Below are positions 48,301 to 62,203 of a DNA stretch of 64,000 bases, in pieces. The position numbers and the translations under genes are program-made. How positions within the stretch are numbered: position 1 is the stretch's first letter; each line of letters starts with the position of its first letter. The notes beneath the pieces were generated by a model. That model ran no database searches. It saw only the letters and a list, made by a program, of their open reading frames with translations, and was not told the origin of the DNA. The DNA is from Hemerocallis citrina (Eukaryota; Streptophyta; Magnoliopsida; Asparagales; Asphodelaceae): NCBI GenBank assembly GCA_017893485.1, contig CM030361.1, positions 311,735,469-311,799,468 of the forward strand, in the 5' to 3' direction.

Positions 48301-51300
48301 AAAAAAATAGGCCAAAACAGTAAAATACGAAATCTCATGAAAGTAATTGAAAACAATGTACTATAGCCCAAAAAATGTGGGAATTAAAAATTCTGACGAA
48401 AGTGGCCGAAAACTGTCGACTATAGCCCCCAAATGATGATAAAATAGTCAAATACAATATTTCACGAAAAGAGCCGGAAACTGTGGACTATAACCGACAA
48501 AATGGGGCCAAAACAGTAAAATACGAAATCTCATTAAAGTGACCAAAAACTATGTACTATAGCCCACAAAATGTAGTAAATAAAAATTCTCAAGAAAGCG
48601 TCCAAAAACTGTGGAATATTGCCCACAAATGAAGCTAAAACAGTCAAATACAATATTTTACGAAAACGGTCGAAAACTGTGGACTATAACCCACAAAATG
48701 AGGCCAAAATAGTAAAATACGAAATCTCGTGAAAATGATCAAAAATAGTGTACAACCCAGAAAATGAGGGAAAATTAAAAATCTCATGAAAGTGAGCGAA
48801 AACTGTGGACTATTGCCCACAAAAGAGGCCAAAACAGTCAAATTCAACATTTCATGAAAACGGCCAGAAACTACGGAGTATAACCTACAAAATGAGGCCA
48901 AAACAATAAAATACGAAATCTCATGAAAGTGATCGAGAACAGTGTACTATCGCCCACAAAATGTAGGAAATAAAAATTCTCGCGAAAGTATCCGATAACA
49001 TAAGACTATAGCCCACAAATGAGGCTAAAACTGTCAAATACTAAATTTCACGAAAACCGTTGAAAACTGTGGACTATAACCCACAAAATGAGGCAAAACA
49101 GTAAAATGCGAAATCTCACGAATGTGATCGAAAACAGTGAACTAGCCCACAAATGATGGAATTAAAAAATCTTACGAAAGTGCCTGAAAATTGTGGACTA
49201 TAGATCACAGATTAGGCTAAAACAGTCAAATACAAAATTTCACGAAAATCGTTGGAAACTGTGGACTATAACCCACAAAATGATGCCAAAACAGTAAAAT
49301 ACAAAATCTCTTGAAAGTGATCGAAAACTGTGTACTATAGCCCACAAAATGTGGGAAATAAAATTTCTCACGAAAGTGGCCGAAAACAGAGAACTATAGC
49401 CCTCAAATGTGGTTAAAACAGTCAAATTCAACATTTCACGAAAAACAGCCTGAAACTGTGAACTATAGCCCACAACAGAGGTTAAAACAGTCAAATACAA
49501 AATTTCACGAAAACGGTCGGAAAATGTGTACTATTATTAACAAAATGAGGCCAAAACAGTAAAATTCTAAATCTCTTGAAATTGATAAAAAACTGTGTAA
49601 TATAGCCCACGGAATGTGGGAAATAAAAATTCTCACAAAAGTGTTCGACAACTGTGAACTATAGCCCACAAAAGATGCTAAAACAGTCAAATACAACGTT
49701 TAACGAAAACGGTCGGAAACTGTGAACTATAACCCACCAAATGCGACCAAAATAGTAAAATAGGAAATCTCATAAAAGTGATAAAAAACAGTGTAGTATA
49801 GCCCGCAAAATGTGGGAAATAAAAATCCTCACGAAAGTGGCCGAAAACTGTGGACAATAGCCCACAAATGAGGCTAAAACAGTCAAATTCAACATTTCAC
49901 GAAAACGGCCGGAAACTACGGACTATTACCCACAAAATGTGGCTAAAACAATAAAATATGAAATCTCATTAAAGTGATCGAGAAAAGTGTACTATCGCCC
50001 AGAAAATGTGGGAAATAAAAATTCTCACGAAAGTGTCCAATAACAGAAGACTATAGCCCACAAATGAGGCTAAAATAGTCAAATACTAAATTTCACGAAA
50101 ACCGTCAGAAACTTTGGACTATAACCCACAAAATGATGCCAACACTAAAAAATACAAAATCTCATGAATGAGATCGAAAACAGTGTACTATATCCCACAA
50201 AATTTGGGAAATAAAAATTCTCACAAAAGTGTTCGAAAACTGTGGACTATAGCCCACAAATGATGCTAAAACAGTCAAATTCAATATTTAACAAAAACGG
50301 CCAGAAATTGTGGACTATAACCCACAAAATAAACCCAAAACAATAAAATAGGAAATCTCATGAAAGTGATCAAAAATAGTGTAGTATAGCCCGCAAAATG
50401 TGGGAAATAAAAATTCTCACGAAAGTGGCCGAAAACTGTGGACTATAGCCCACAAATGAGGCTAAAACAGTCGAATTCAACATTTCACGAAAACGACCGG
50501 AAACTACGGACTAAACCCACAAAATGAGGCCAAAACAATAAAATACAAAATCTCATGAATGTGATCGAGAACAGTGTACTATCGCCTACAAAAAGTGGGA
50601 AATAAAAATTCTCACGAAAGTGTCCGATTACTGAAGACTATAGCCCACAAATGAGGCTAAAAAAGTCAAATACTAAATTTCACGAAAACTTTCGGAAACT
50701 GTGGACTATAACCAACAAAATGATGCCAAAACAGTAAAATACGAAATCTCATGAATGTGATAAAAAATGTAATATTGCCCACAAAATTTGGGCAATAAAA
50801 ATTCTCACGAAAGTGGCCAAAAACTATGGACTATAGCCCACAAATGAAGCTAAAAAAGTCAAATACAATATTTCACGAAAATGGCCGGAAATTGTGGACT
50901 ATAACCCACAAATGAGGCCAAAACAGTAAAATACGAATTCTCATGAAAGTGGTCAAAAACTTTGTACAACCCACAAAATGAGGGAAAATTAAATATTTCA
51001 CGAAACTGGGCGAAAACTGTGGACTATAGACCACCAATGAAGCTAAAACAGTCAAATACAAAATTTTACGAAAATGATCGGAAACTCTGGACTATAACCT
51101 ACAAAAGGAGGCCAAAACAGAAAAATACGAAATCTCATGAAAGTGTTTGAAAATAGTAAACTATAGCCCACAAAATGATTGAATTAAAAAAATCTCATGA
51201 AAGTGCCCGAATACTGTGGACTATAGACCACAAATAAGGCTAAAACAGTCTAATACAAAATTTTACGAAAACCGTGGGAAACTGTGGACTATAACCCACA

Positions 51301-53120
51301 AAATGAGGCTAAAATAGTAAAATAAAAAATCTCATTAAAGTGATCGAAAACCGTGTGCTATAGCCCACAAAATGTGGGAAATTAAATTCCCACGAAACTG
51401 GCTGAAAACTATGGACAATAGCCCATAAATGACGCTAAAACAGTCAAATTCAAAATTTTACGAAAACAGCCGAAAATTGTTAACTATTGCCCACAACAGA
51501 GGTAAAAACATTCAAATACAAAATTTCACGAAAACGGTCGGAAACTGTGGACTATTACCCACAAAATGAGGGCAAAACTTTAAAGTACTAAATCTCTTGT
51601 AAGTGATCGAAAATTGTGTACTATGGCCCACAGAATGTGGGAAATAAAATTTCTCACAAAAGTGTTCGAAAACTGTGGACAATAGCCCACAAATGTTGCA
51701 AAAACAGTCAAATCCAAAATTTAACGAAAACGGCCGGAAATTGTGGACTATAACCCACTAAATGAGGCCAAAACAGAAAAATAGGAAACCTCTTGAAAGT
51801 GATAAAAAACAGTCAAGTATAGCCCGCAAAATGTGGGAAATAAAAATTCCCACGAAAGTGGCGGAAATTAGTGGACTATAGCCCACAAATGAGGCTAAAA
51901 TAGTCAAATTCAACAATTCACGAAAACGGCCGGAAACTAGGGACTATAACCCACAAAATGAGGCCAAAACAATAAAATACGAAATCTCATGAAGTGATCG
52001 AGAACAGTGCACTATCGCCTACAAAATGTTGGAAATAAAAATTCTCACGAAAGTGTCTGATTACTGAAGACTGTAGCCCACAAATGAGGCTAAAATAGTC
52101 AAATACTCAATTTCACGAAAACGGTCGGAAACTGTGGATTATAACCTACAAAATGATGCCGAAATAGTATAATACGAAATCTCATGAATGTGATAAAAAA
52201 CAATGTGCTATAGCCCACAAAATTTGGAAAATAAAAATTCTCACGAAAGTGCCCGAAAACAGTTGAATATAGCCACAAATGAAGCTAAAACAGTCCAACA
52301 CAATATTTGACGAAAATGGCCGGAAACGGTGGACTATAACCCATAAAATGAGGCCAAAATAGTAAAATTAGAAATCTCATTAAAGTTATCGAAAATTGTG
52401 TAGTATAGTCCAGAAAATGTAGAAAAAAAAGTTCTCACGAAAGTGGCCGAAAACTGAGGACTATAGCCCACATATGAGGCTAAAACAGTTAAATTCAACA
52501 TTTCACGAAAGTGGCCGGAAACTGAGGACTATAGCCCACAAATGAAGCTAAAACAATCAAACAGATATTTCGCGAAAATGGCGGGAAACTGTGGACTACC
52601 CACAAAATGAGGCCAAAACAGTATAATACGAAATCTCATGAAAATGATCAAAAACAGTGTACAACCCACAAAATGAGGGAAAATTAAAAATCTCACGAAA
52701 GTGGGCGAAAACTGTGGACTATAGCCCACAAATGAGGCTAAAACAGTCAAATTCCACATTTCACGAAAACGGTCGGAAACTACGGACTCTAACCCACAAA
52801 ATGAGGCCAAAACAATAAAATATGAAATCTCATGAAAGTGACCGAGAATAGTGTACTATCGCCTACGAAATGTGGGAAATAAAAATTCTCACGAAACTGT
52901 CCGATAACAGAAGACTATAGCCCACAAATGAGGCTAAAACTGTCATATACTAAATTTCACGAAAACCGTCGAAAACAGTGGACAATAACCCACAAAATGA
53001 TGCCGAAACAGTAAAATACGAAATCTCATGAAAGTGATCGAAAACAGTGAACTATAGCCCACTAAATGATGGAATTAAAAAATCTCACGAAAGTGCCCGA
53101 AAACTGTGTACTATAAACCA
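45345..53120 (-). repeat. Inverted-arm satellite between copies a and b
   Basis: Continuous reversed trimers. Apart from the partial copy at 45.7-46.8 kb, I found no clear multi-kb duplicate. C4-type marks cluster at 49.0-52.9 kb (49001, 50046, 50632, 52061, 52909). 41-48.9 kb lacks them, so the arm switches composition near 48.9 kb. No gene was seen. Confidence 0.7.
45725..46790 (-). repeat. Third, partial and shortened copy of the inverted-arm segment
   Basis: Starts with the private CAAGAATCGAAAACAATG break also seen at 42471 and 55041. It continues through AAAGACAAAAGCTCATG (45978) and the GAGGGTAGTATAGCCCAC stretch (46673; compare 43790 and 56365). It covers in about 0.94 kb what copies a and b cover in about 1.3 kb, so internal subunits have been lost. 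Confidence 0.7.
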
Positions 53121-56100
53121 CAAATGAGGCTACAACAATCAAAAACAAAATTTCACGAAAACCGTCGAAAACTGTGGACTATAACCCACAAAATGAGGCC
53201 AAAACAGTAAAATAGGAAATCTCACGAAAGTGATAAAAAACAGTGTAGTATAGCCTGCAAAATGTGGGAAATAAAAATTCTCACGAAAGTGGTCGAAAAC
53301 TGTAGACTATAGCCCACAAATGTGGCTAAAACAGTCAAATTCAACATTTCACGAAAATGATCGGAAACTACGGACTATAACCCACAAAATGAGGCCAAAA
53401 CAATAAAATATGAACTGTCAAGAAAGTGATCGAGAAAAGTGTGCCTACAAAATGTGGGAAAAAAAAATTCTCACGAATGTGTTCGATTACTGTAGACTAT
53501 AGCCCACAAATGGGGCTAAAACAGTCAAATACTTAATTTCACGAAACTGTCGTAAACTGTTGACTAACCTACAAAATGATGCCAACACTGTAAAATACGA
53601 AATCTCTTGAATGTGATAAAAAACAATGTACTATAGCCCCCAAAATTTGGGAGATAAAAATTCTCAAGAAAGTGGCCGAAAACAGTTGACTATAGCCCAC
53701 AAATGAAGTTAAAACAGTCAAACACAATATTTTCACGAAAACAGCCGGAAACTGTGGACTATAACCCATAAAATAAGGGAAAAACAGTAAAATACGAAAT
53801 CTCATGAAAGTGATCGATGGCAGTGTAGTATAGCCCACAAAACATAGGAGAAAAATTCTCAGGAAAGTGGCCGAAAACTGTGGACTATAGCCCACAAATG
53901 AGGCTAAAACAGTTAAATTCAACATTTCACGAAAACGGCCGGAAACTGTGGAAAATAGCCCACAACAGAGACTAAAACAGTCAAATACAAAATTCACGAA
54001 AACGGTCGGAAACTGTGTACTATAACCCACAAAATGAGCCCAAAACAGTAAAATTTGAAAACTCATGAATGTGATCGAAAACAGTGTACTCCCACAAAAT
54101 TTGGGAAATAAAATTCTCACGAAAGTTGCCAAAAACAGTGGGCTATAGCCCACAAATGAAGCTAAAACAGTCAAATAAAATATTTCACGAAAACGGCCGG
54201 AAACTTTGGACTATAACCCACAAAATGAGGCCAAAACAGTAAAATACGAAATCTCATGAAATTGATCAAAAACAATGTACTACCCACAAAATGAGGGAAA
54301 ATTAAAAATTTCACGAAAGTGGGCAAAAACTATGGACTATAGCCCACAAATGAAGCTATAACAGTCAAATAAAAAATTTCACAGAAACGCTCGGAAACTA
54401 TGGACAATAACCCACAAAATGCGGCCAAAACAGTAAAATATGAAATCTCATGAAAGTGATAGAAAACAGTGAATTATTACCCACAAAATCTTGGAATTAA
54501 AAAACCTCACGAAAGTGCCAGAAAACTGTTGCTTATAGACCACAAATGAGGCTAAAACTGCCAAATACAAAATTAGACGAAAACCGTCGCAAACTGTGGA
54601 CTATAACCCATAAAATGAGGCCAAAACAGTAAAATACGAAATCTCATGAATGTGATCGAGAACAGTGAACTATATAGCCCACGAAATGAGGGAATTAAAA
54701 AATCTCACGAAAGTGCCAGAAAACTGTGGACTATAGACCACAAATGAGGCTAAAACAGTCAAACACAAAATTTCATGAAAACCTGTCGGAAATTGTGGAC
54801 TATAACCCACAAAATGAGGACAAAACAGTAAAATACGAAATCTCAAGAAAGTGATCGAAAACAGTGTACTGTAGCCCACAAAATGTGGAAAATTAAAATT
54901 CTTAAGAAAGCGTCCGAAAACTGTGGACAATAGCCCACAAATGAGGCTGAAACAATCAAATACAAAATTTCACAAAAACCGTCGGAAACTGAGGACTATA
55001 ACCCACAAAATGAGGCCAAAACAGTAAAATACGAAATCTCATGAATCGAAAATAATGTTGTATAGCCAAAAAATTGTGGGAAATAAAAATTTTCACGAAA
55101 GTGGCAGAAAACTGTGGACTTTATCCCATAAATGAGGCTAAAACAATCAAATTCAACATTTCACGAAAACGGCCGGAAACTATGGACTATAGCCCACAAC
55201 TGAAGCTAAAACAGTCAAATACAAAGTTTCTCGAAAACGGTCGGAAACTGTGGACTATAACCCACAAAATAAGGCCAAAACAGTAAAAGACAAAAGCTCA
55301 TGAAAGTGATCGAAAACAGTGTACTATAGCCCACTAAATGTGGGAAATAAAAATTCTCACGAAAGTGTTCGAAAACTGTGGACTATAGCCCACAAATGAT
55401 GCTAAAACCTTCAAATACAGTATTTAACAAAAATGACCGGAAATTGTGGACTATAACCAACAAAATAAGGCCAAAACAGTAAAATACGAAATCTCATGAA
55501 AATGATTAAAAACACTGTACTATAGCCCGCAAAATGTGGAAAATAAATTCAACATTTTACGAAAACGGCCGGAAACTTTGGACTATAGCCCACAAATGAT
55601 GCTAAAACAGTCAAATACAATATTTCTCGAAAATGGTGGGAAACTGTGGACTATAACCCACAAAATAAGGCCAAAACAGTAAAAGACAAAAGCTAATTGA
55701 AAGTGATCGAAAATAGTGTACTATAGCCCACATAATGTGGGAAATAAAAATTCAAACGACAGTGTTCGAAAACTGTGGACTATAGCCCACAAATGATGCT
55801 AAAATAGTCAAATACATTATTTAACGAAAACGGCCGGAAAGTTGTGGACTATAACCCACAAATGAGGCCAAAATAGTTAAATTCAAAATCTCATGAAAGT
55901 GATCGAAATCAGTGTGCCCCAAAAATGAGGGAAATATAAATACTCACGAAAGTGGCCGAAAACTGTGGACTATAGCCCACTAATGAGGCTAAAACTGTCA
56001 AATTCAACATTTCATGAAAACGACCGGAAACTGTGGAGTGTAGCCCACAACTGAAACCAAAACAGTCATATACAAAATGTCACAAAAATGGACGGAAACT

Positions 56101-57905
56101 GCGGACTATAACCTACAAAATGAGGCCAAAATAGTAAAATCTATAAACTCTTGAAAGTGATCAAAAACCGTGTACTATAGCCCACAAAATGTGGGAAATA
56201 AAAATTCTCACGAAAGTGTCCGAAAACTGTGGACTATATCCCACGAATGAGGCTAAAACAGTCAAATACAAAATTTCACGAAAACCGTCGGAAACTAAGG
56301 ACTATAACTCACAAAAAGAGGCCAAAACAGTAAAATACGAAATCGCATGAAAGTGATCGAAAACAGGGTAGTATAGCCCACTAAAATTAGGGAAAAAAAT
56401 TTCACGAAAGTGGCCAAAAACTGTGGACTATAGCCCACAAATGAGGCTAAAACAGTTAAATTCAACATTTCACGAAAACGGCCGGAAACTGTGAACTATA
56501 GCCCCCAACCGAGGTTAAAAATGTCAAATACAAAATTTCATGAAAACGGTCGGAAACTGTGGACTATAACCCACTAAATGAGGCCAAAATAGTAAAATAC
56601 TAAATCTCTTAAAAGTGATCGAAAATAGTGTACTATAGCTCACTAAATGTGGGAAATAAAAATTCCACGAAAGTGTTCGAAAACTGGGGACTATAGCCCA
56701 CAAATGATGCTAAAACAGTCAAATCCAATATTTAACGAAATCAGCCGGAAACTGTGGACTATAACTCACAAAATGAGCCAAAACAGTAAAATACTAAATC
56801 TCATGAAAGTGATCAAAAACAGTGTACAACCCACAAAATGATGGGAATTTAAAAATCCCACGAAAGTGTTCGAAAACTGTGGACAATAACCCACAAGTGA
56901 TGGTAAAACAGTCAAGTACAATATTTAACGAAAACGGCAGCAAATTGTGGACTATAACCCAGAAAATGAGGCTAAAACAGTAAGATACGAAATCTCATGA
57001 AAGTGATCAAAAACACTGTACTATAGCCCGCAAAATGTGGGAAATTAAAAATCTCACGAAAGTGGCCGAAAACTGTGGACTATAGCCCACTATAGAGGCT
57101 AAAACAGTCAAATTCAACATTTCACGAAAACGGCCGGAAACTGTGCCCACAATTGAGGCTAAAACAGTCAAATACAAAATGTCACAAAAATGGTCGGAAA
57201 CTGCGGATATAACCCACAAAATGAGGAAAAAACAGAAAAATACGAAACTCATGAAAGTGATCGTGAAACTGCAGATATAGCCCACAAAATGTGGGAAATA
57301 AAAATTCTCACGAAAGTGTTCGAAAACTGTGCTCTATATCCCACAAATGAGGCTAAAACAGTCAAATACAAAATTTCAAGAAAACTGTCGGAAACTGAGG
57401 ACAATAACTCACAAAATGAGGCCAAAACAGTAAAATACGAAATCTCATGAAAGTGATCGAAAACAAAGAAGTATAGCCCACAAAAAGTCGAGAAAAAAAT
57501 TCTCACGATAGTGGCCAAAAACTGTGGATTATAGCCCACAAATGTGGCTAAAACAGTTATATTAACATTTCACGAAAACAGCTGGAAACTGTGGACTATA
57601 GCCCACAATAAAGACTAAAATAGTCAAATACAAAATTTCACGAAAACGGTCGGAAATAGTGGACTATAAACTACAAAATAAGCCAAAACAGTAAAATACG
57701 AAAACTCATGAATGTGAATGAAAACAGTGTACTATAGCCCACAAAATTTGGCAAATAAAAATTCTCATGAAAGTGGCTGAAAACTGTGGACTATAACCCA
57801 CAAATGACGCTAAAACAGTCAAATACATTTCACGAAAACGGGCAGAAACTATGGACTATAACCCAAAAAATTAGGCCAAAATAGTAAAATACAAAATCTC
57901 TTGAA
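53120..57905 (-). repeat. 4.8-kb segmental repeat in the inverted arm, copy b
   Basis: Second copy of 40492-45345 in the same orientation, with scattered substitutions and small indels. It contains the longest open frame in the array, 201 codons on the - strand at 53569-54174. That frame is only translated satellite, with the periodic LTVLASFVGYSPQFSATF motif and no start context or domain, so it is not called as a gene. Copies a and b part near 45345 and 57905. Confidence 0.87.
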
Positions 57906-60878
57906 AGTGATCAAAAAAATTGTTGTATAGCCCGCAAAATGTGGGAAATAAAAATTCTCACGAAAGTGGCCGAAAACTGTGGACTATAGTCCACAAATGA
58001 GGCTAAAACAGTCAAATTCAAAATTTCATGAAAACTGCAGGAAACTACGGACTATATAACCCACAAAATGAGGCCAAGATAGTAAAATACGAACTCACTT
58101 GAAAGTGATCGAGAACAGTGTACGATCGCCCACAAAATGATGGAATTAAAAAATCTAACGAAAGTGCCCGAAAACTGTGGACTATAGACCACAGATGAGG
58201 CTAAAATAGTCAAATATAAAATTTCACGAAAACCGTCGGAAACTGTGGACTATAACGCACAAAATGAGGCGAAAACAGTAAAATACGAAATCTCATTAAA
58301 GTGATTGAAAAAAGTGTACTAGAGCCCACAAATGTGGGAATTAAAAATTCTCATGAAAGTGGCCGAAAACTGTGGACTATAGCCCACAAATGATGATAAA
58401 ACAGTAAAATACAATATTTCACGAAAACGGCCGGAAACTGTGGACTATAACTGTAAAATACGAAATCTCATTAAAGTGATCAAAAACTGTGTACAACCGA
58501 CAAAAATAGGGAAAATTAGAAATCTCACGAAATTCGGCGAAAACTGTGGACTATAGCCCACAAGTGAGGCTAAAACTGTCAAACACAAAATTTCATGAAA
58601 ACGGTCGGAAACTGTGGACTATAATCCACAAATGAGGCCAAAACAGTTAAATTCGAAATCTCATGAAAGTGATCGAAAACAGTGAGCCGACAAAATGAGG
58701 GAAATAAAAAATATCACGAAAATGTCCGAAAACTGTGGACTATAGCCCACAAATGAGGCTAAAACAGACAAATACAAAATTTCACGAAAACCATCAGAAA
58801 CTCTGGACTATAAGTCACAAAATGAGGCCAAAACATTAAAATACGAAATCTGATGAAAGTGATCGAAAACAGTGTACTGTAGCCGACAAAATGTAGGAAA
58901 TAAAAATTCTCACGAAAGTGGCCGAAAACTGTGGACTCACAAATGAGGCTAAAACAGTTAAATTTAACATTTCACGAAAATGGCCGGAAATTGTGGACTA
59001 TAGCGCACAACGGAGACTAAAACAGTAAAATACAAAATTTCACAAAAACGGTCGGAAATTGTGGACTATAACCCACAAAATGAGGCCAAAACAGTAAAAT
59101 GCCAAAAGTCGTGAATGTGATCGAAAATAGCCCACAAATTTTGGGAAATAAATCTTCTCACGAAAGTGGCCGAAAATGTGGAACATAACCCACAAATATA
59201 GCTAAAACAGTCAAATACAATATTTCAGGAAAACGGACGGAAAATGTGGACTATAACCCACGAACTGAGGTCAAAACAGTAAAATACGAAATCTTATGAA
59301 AGTGTTCAAAAATAGTGTACAACCTACAAAATGGGGGAAAATTAAAAATCTCACGAAAGTGGGCCAAAACTGTGGACTATAGCCCACAAATGAGGCTAAA
59401 ACAGTCAAATTCAACATTTCACGAAAACGGCCGGAAACTACGGACTATAACCAACAAAATTAAGACTAAACAATAAAATACAAAATCTCTTGAAAGTGAT
59501 CGAGAACAGTGTACAATTGCCCAAAAAATGTGGAAAACAAAAATTCTCACGAAAGTGTCCGATAACAGAGGACTATAACCCACATATGAGGCGAAAACAG
59601 TCAAATACTAAATTTCATGAAAACTGTCGGAAACTGTGGACTATAACCCACTAAATGAGGCCAAAACAGTAAAGTACGAAAACTCATGAATGTGATCGAA
59701 AACAGTGTACTATAGCCCACAAAATTTGGGAAAAAAGTTTCTCACGAAAGCGGCTGAAAACTCTAGACTATAGCCCACAAATGGAGCTAAAACAGTCAAA
59801 TACAAAATTTCACGAAAACGAACGGAAACTATGGACAATAACCCACAAAACGAGGCCAAAATAGTAAAATACAAAATCTCATGAAAGTGATCGAAAACAG
59901 TGAACTAGCCCACAAAATGATGGAATTAAAAAAATCTCACGAAAGTACCCGAAAACTGTGGACTATAGCCCACAAATTATGCTAAAACAGTCAAATAAAA
60001 TATTTCACGAAATCGGGTGGAAACTACGGACTATAACCCACAAAATGAGGCCAAAACAATACAATACGAAATCTCATGAAAGTGATCGAGAACAGTGTAC
60101 TATCGCCTACAAAAAGTGGGAAATAAAAATTCTCATGAAAGTGTCCGATTACTGAAGACTATAGCCCACAAATGAGGCTAAAACAGTGAAATACTAAATT
60201 TCACGAAAACCATCCGAAACTTTGGACTATAACCCAAAAAATGATGCCAACACTAAAAAACACAAAATCTCATGAATGTGATTGAAAACAGCCCACATAA
60301 TATGGGAAATAAAAATTCTCACGAAAGTGGCCGAAAACAGCCTGCAAATGAAGCTAAAACTGTCAAATACAATATTTCACGAAAACGGCCAGAAATTGTG
60401 GACTATAACCCACAAATTGTGTCCGAAACAGTGAAATACGAAATCACATGAAAGTAATCAAAAACTGTGTACAACCCACAAAATGAAGGGAAATTAAATA
60501 TTTCACGAAAGTGGTCGAAAACTGTGGACTATATGGCCCACAAATGAAGCTAAAACAGTCAAAAACAAAATTTCACGAAAACGATCCGAAACTCTGGACT
60601 GTAACCCACAAAAGGAGGCCAAAACAGTAAAATACGAAATCTCATTAAAGTGCTCGAAAACAGTGAACTATAGACCACAAAATGTGGAAAATAAAAATTC
60701 TCACGAAAGTGGTCGAAAACGGTTAACTATAGCCCACAAATGAGGCTAAAACAGTCAAATTCAACATTTCACGAAATCAGCCGGAACCAGTGAAGTACAG
60801 CCCACAAGTGAGGTTAAAATAGTCAAATACAAAATTTCACGAAAATGGTCGGACACCGAGGACTATTACCCACAAAAC
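57905..60878 (-). repeat. Inverted-arm satellite up to the orientation switch
   Basis: Reversed trimers with several shortened units, for example GACTATAACTGTAAAATACG near 58440, where most of a B unit is missing, and GAAAATAGCCCACAAATT near 59123. One C4-type mark lies near 60150. It ends at the head-to-head switch. No gene was seen. Confidence 0.75.
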
Positions 60879-60902
60879 ATTTTTTTTTCCCACATTTTGT
60901 GG
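60869..60902. other. Orientation switch (inversion breakpoint)
   Basis: The reversed B core TTACCCACAAAA ends at 60877. After one or a few bases the forward A4 unit starts as TTTTTTTTTCCCACATTTTG and runs on as GTACACTGTTCTCGATC. The word CCACAAAA (60870-60877) faces TTTTGTGG (60895-60902) across 17 bases, giving a small inverted repeat at the seam. It lies in called sequence with no N. Confidence 0.9.
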
Positions 60903-62203
60903 CCGAAGTACACTGTTCTCGATCACTTTTTAGAGAATTTGTATTTTACTGTTTTGGCCTCATTTTGTGGGTTCCACAGTTTCCGACCGTTTTCGTGAAA
61001 CTTTGTATTTGACTTTTTTAACCTTAGTTGTGGGTTATAGTTCACAGTTTCCGGCCGTTTTCGTGAAATGTTGAATTTGACCGTTTTAGCCTCATTTGTG
61101 GGCTATAGTCCACAGATTTCGGCCACTTTCGTGAGAGTTTTTTCCCCACATTTTGTGGGCTATACTACATTACTTTCGACCACTTTAATGAGATTTCGTA
61201 TTTTACTGTTTTGGCCTCATTTGGTGGGTTATAGTCCTCAGTTTTTTGACCGTTTTAGTGAAATATTGTATTTGACTATTTTAGCTTGATTTGTGGGCTA
61301 TAGTCAACAGTTTTTGGCCACTTTCGTGTGAATTTTTTTCCCCTAATTTTGTGGGCTATAGTACACAGTTTTTGATCACGTTAATGAGATTTCGTATTTC
61401 ACTGTTTTGGCATCATTTTGTAGGTTATAGTCCACAGTTTCCGACGGTTTTCGTGAAATTTAGTATTTGACTATTTTAGCCTCATTTGTGGGATATAGTC
61501 TTCAGTAATCAGAAACTTTCGTGAGAATCTTTATTTCCTAAATTTTGTAGGCGATAGTGCACTGTTCTCGATCACTTTGATGAGATTTCATATTTTATTA
61601 TTTTGCCCTCATTTTGTGGGTTGTTGTACGTAGTTTCCGGCCGTTTTCGTGAAATGTTGAATTTGACTGTTTTAGCCTTATTTGTGGGCTATAGTCCACA
61701 GTTTTCAGCCACTTTCGTGAGAATTTTTATTTCCCATATACTGTGCTGTTTTTGATCACTTTCATGAGATTTCCTATTTTACTATTTTGGCCTCATTTGG
61801 TGAGTTATAGTCCACAGTTTCCAATCGTTTTCGTGAAATTTTGTATTTGACTGTTTTTGCTTCATTTGTGGGCTATAGTTAACAGTTTTCACCCACTTTC
61901 GTGAAATATTTAATTTTCCCTCATTTTGTGGGTTGTACACTGTTTCGATCACTTTCATGAGATTTCATATTTTACTGTTTTGGTCCCATTTTGTAGGTTA
62001 TAATCCACAATTTCCGGCCGTTTTCGTGAAATATTGTATTTGACTATTTTATCTTTATTTGTGGGCCATAGTCTTCTGTTATTGGACACTTTCGTGAGAG
62101 TTTTCATTTCCCAAATTTTGTGGGCTATAGTACACTATTTTTGATCACATTCATGAGATTTCGTATTTTACTGTTTTGGCATCTTTTTGTGGATTATAGT
62201 CCA

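Larger units (their letters stand above)
40492..60878 (-). repeat. Satellite array, inverted arm
   Basis: About 20.4 kb of the same satellite with the A-rich strand on +. Its units are the reverse complement of those in the left arm: the reversed B core reads AACCCACAAAATGAGGCC and the reversed C core reads CCCACAAATGAGGCTAAAAC. The reversed C4 marker (GAAGACTATAG and close variants) is patchy. I see it near 40871, 49001, 50046, 50632, 52061, 52909, 53490 and 60150, but not in roughly 41-48.9 kb or 53.6-59.5 kb. This arm therefore has a different higher-order composition from the left arm. No genes or mobile elements were seen. Confidence 0.96.

Noticed and set aside
53569..54174. A 201-codon open frame on the - strand, the longest outside the gap, with hydrophobic repeats resembling a membrane protein
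   Set aside because: It is translated satellite. The motif LTVLASFVGYSPQFSATF returns with the repeat and appears in all three array arms. Trimer length (196) breaks frame at each unit, and there is no codon or domain signal.
60870..60902. Inverted repeat at the switch as a terminal inverted repeat of a transposon
   Set aside because: The arms are the ordinary unit core CCACAAAA/TTTTGTGG brought face to face by the strand change. There is no target-site duplication and no element between them.
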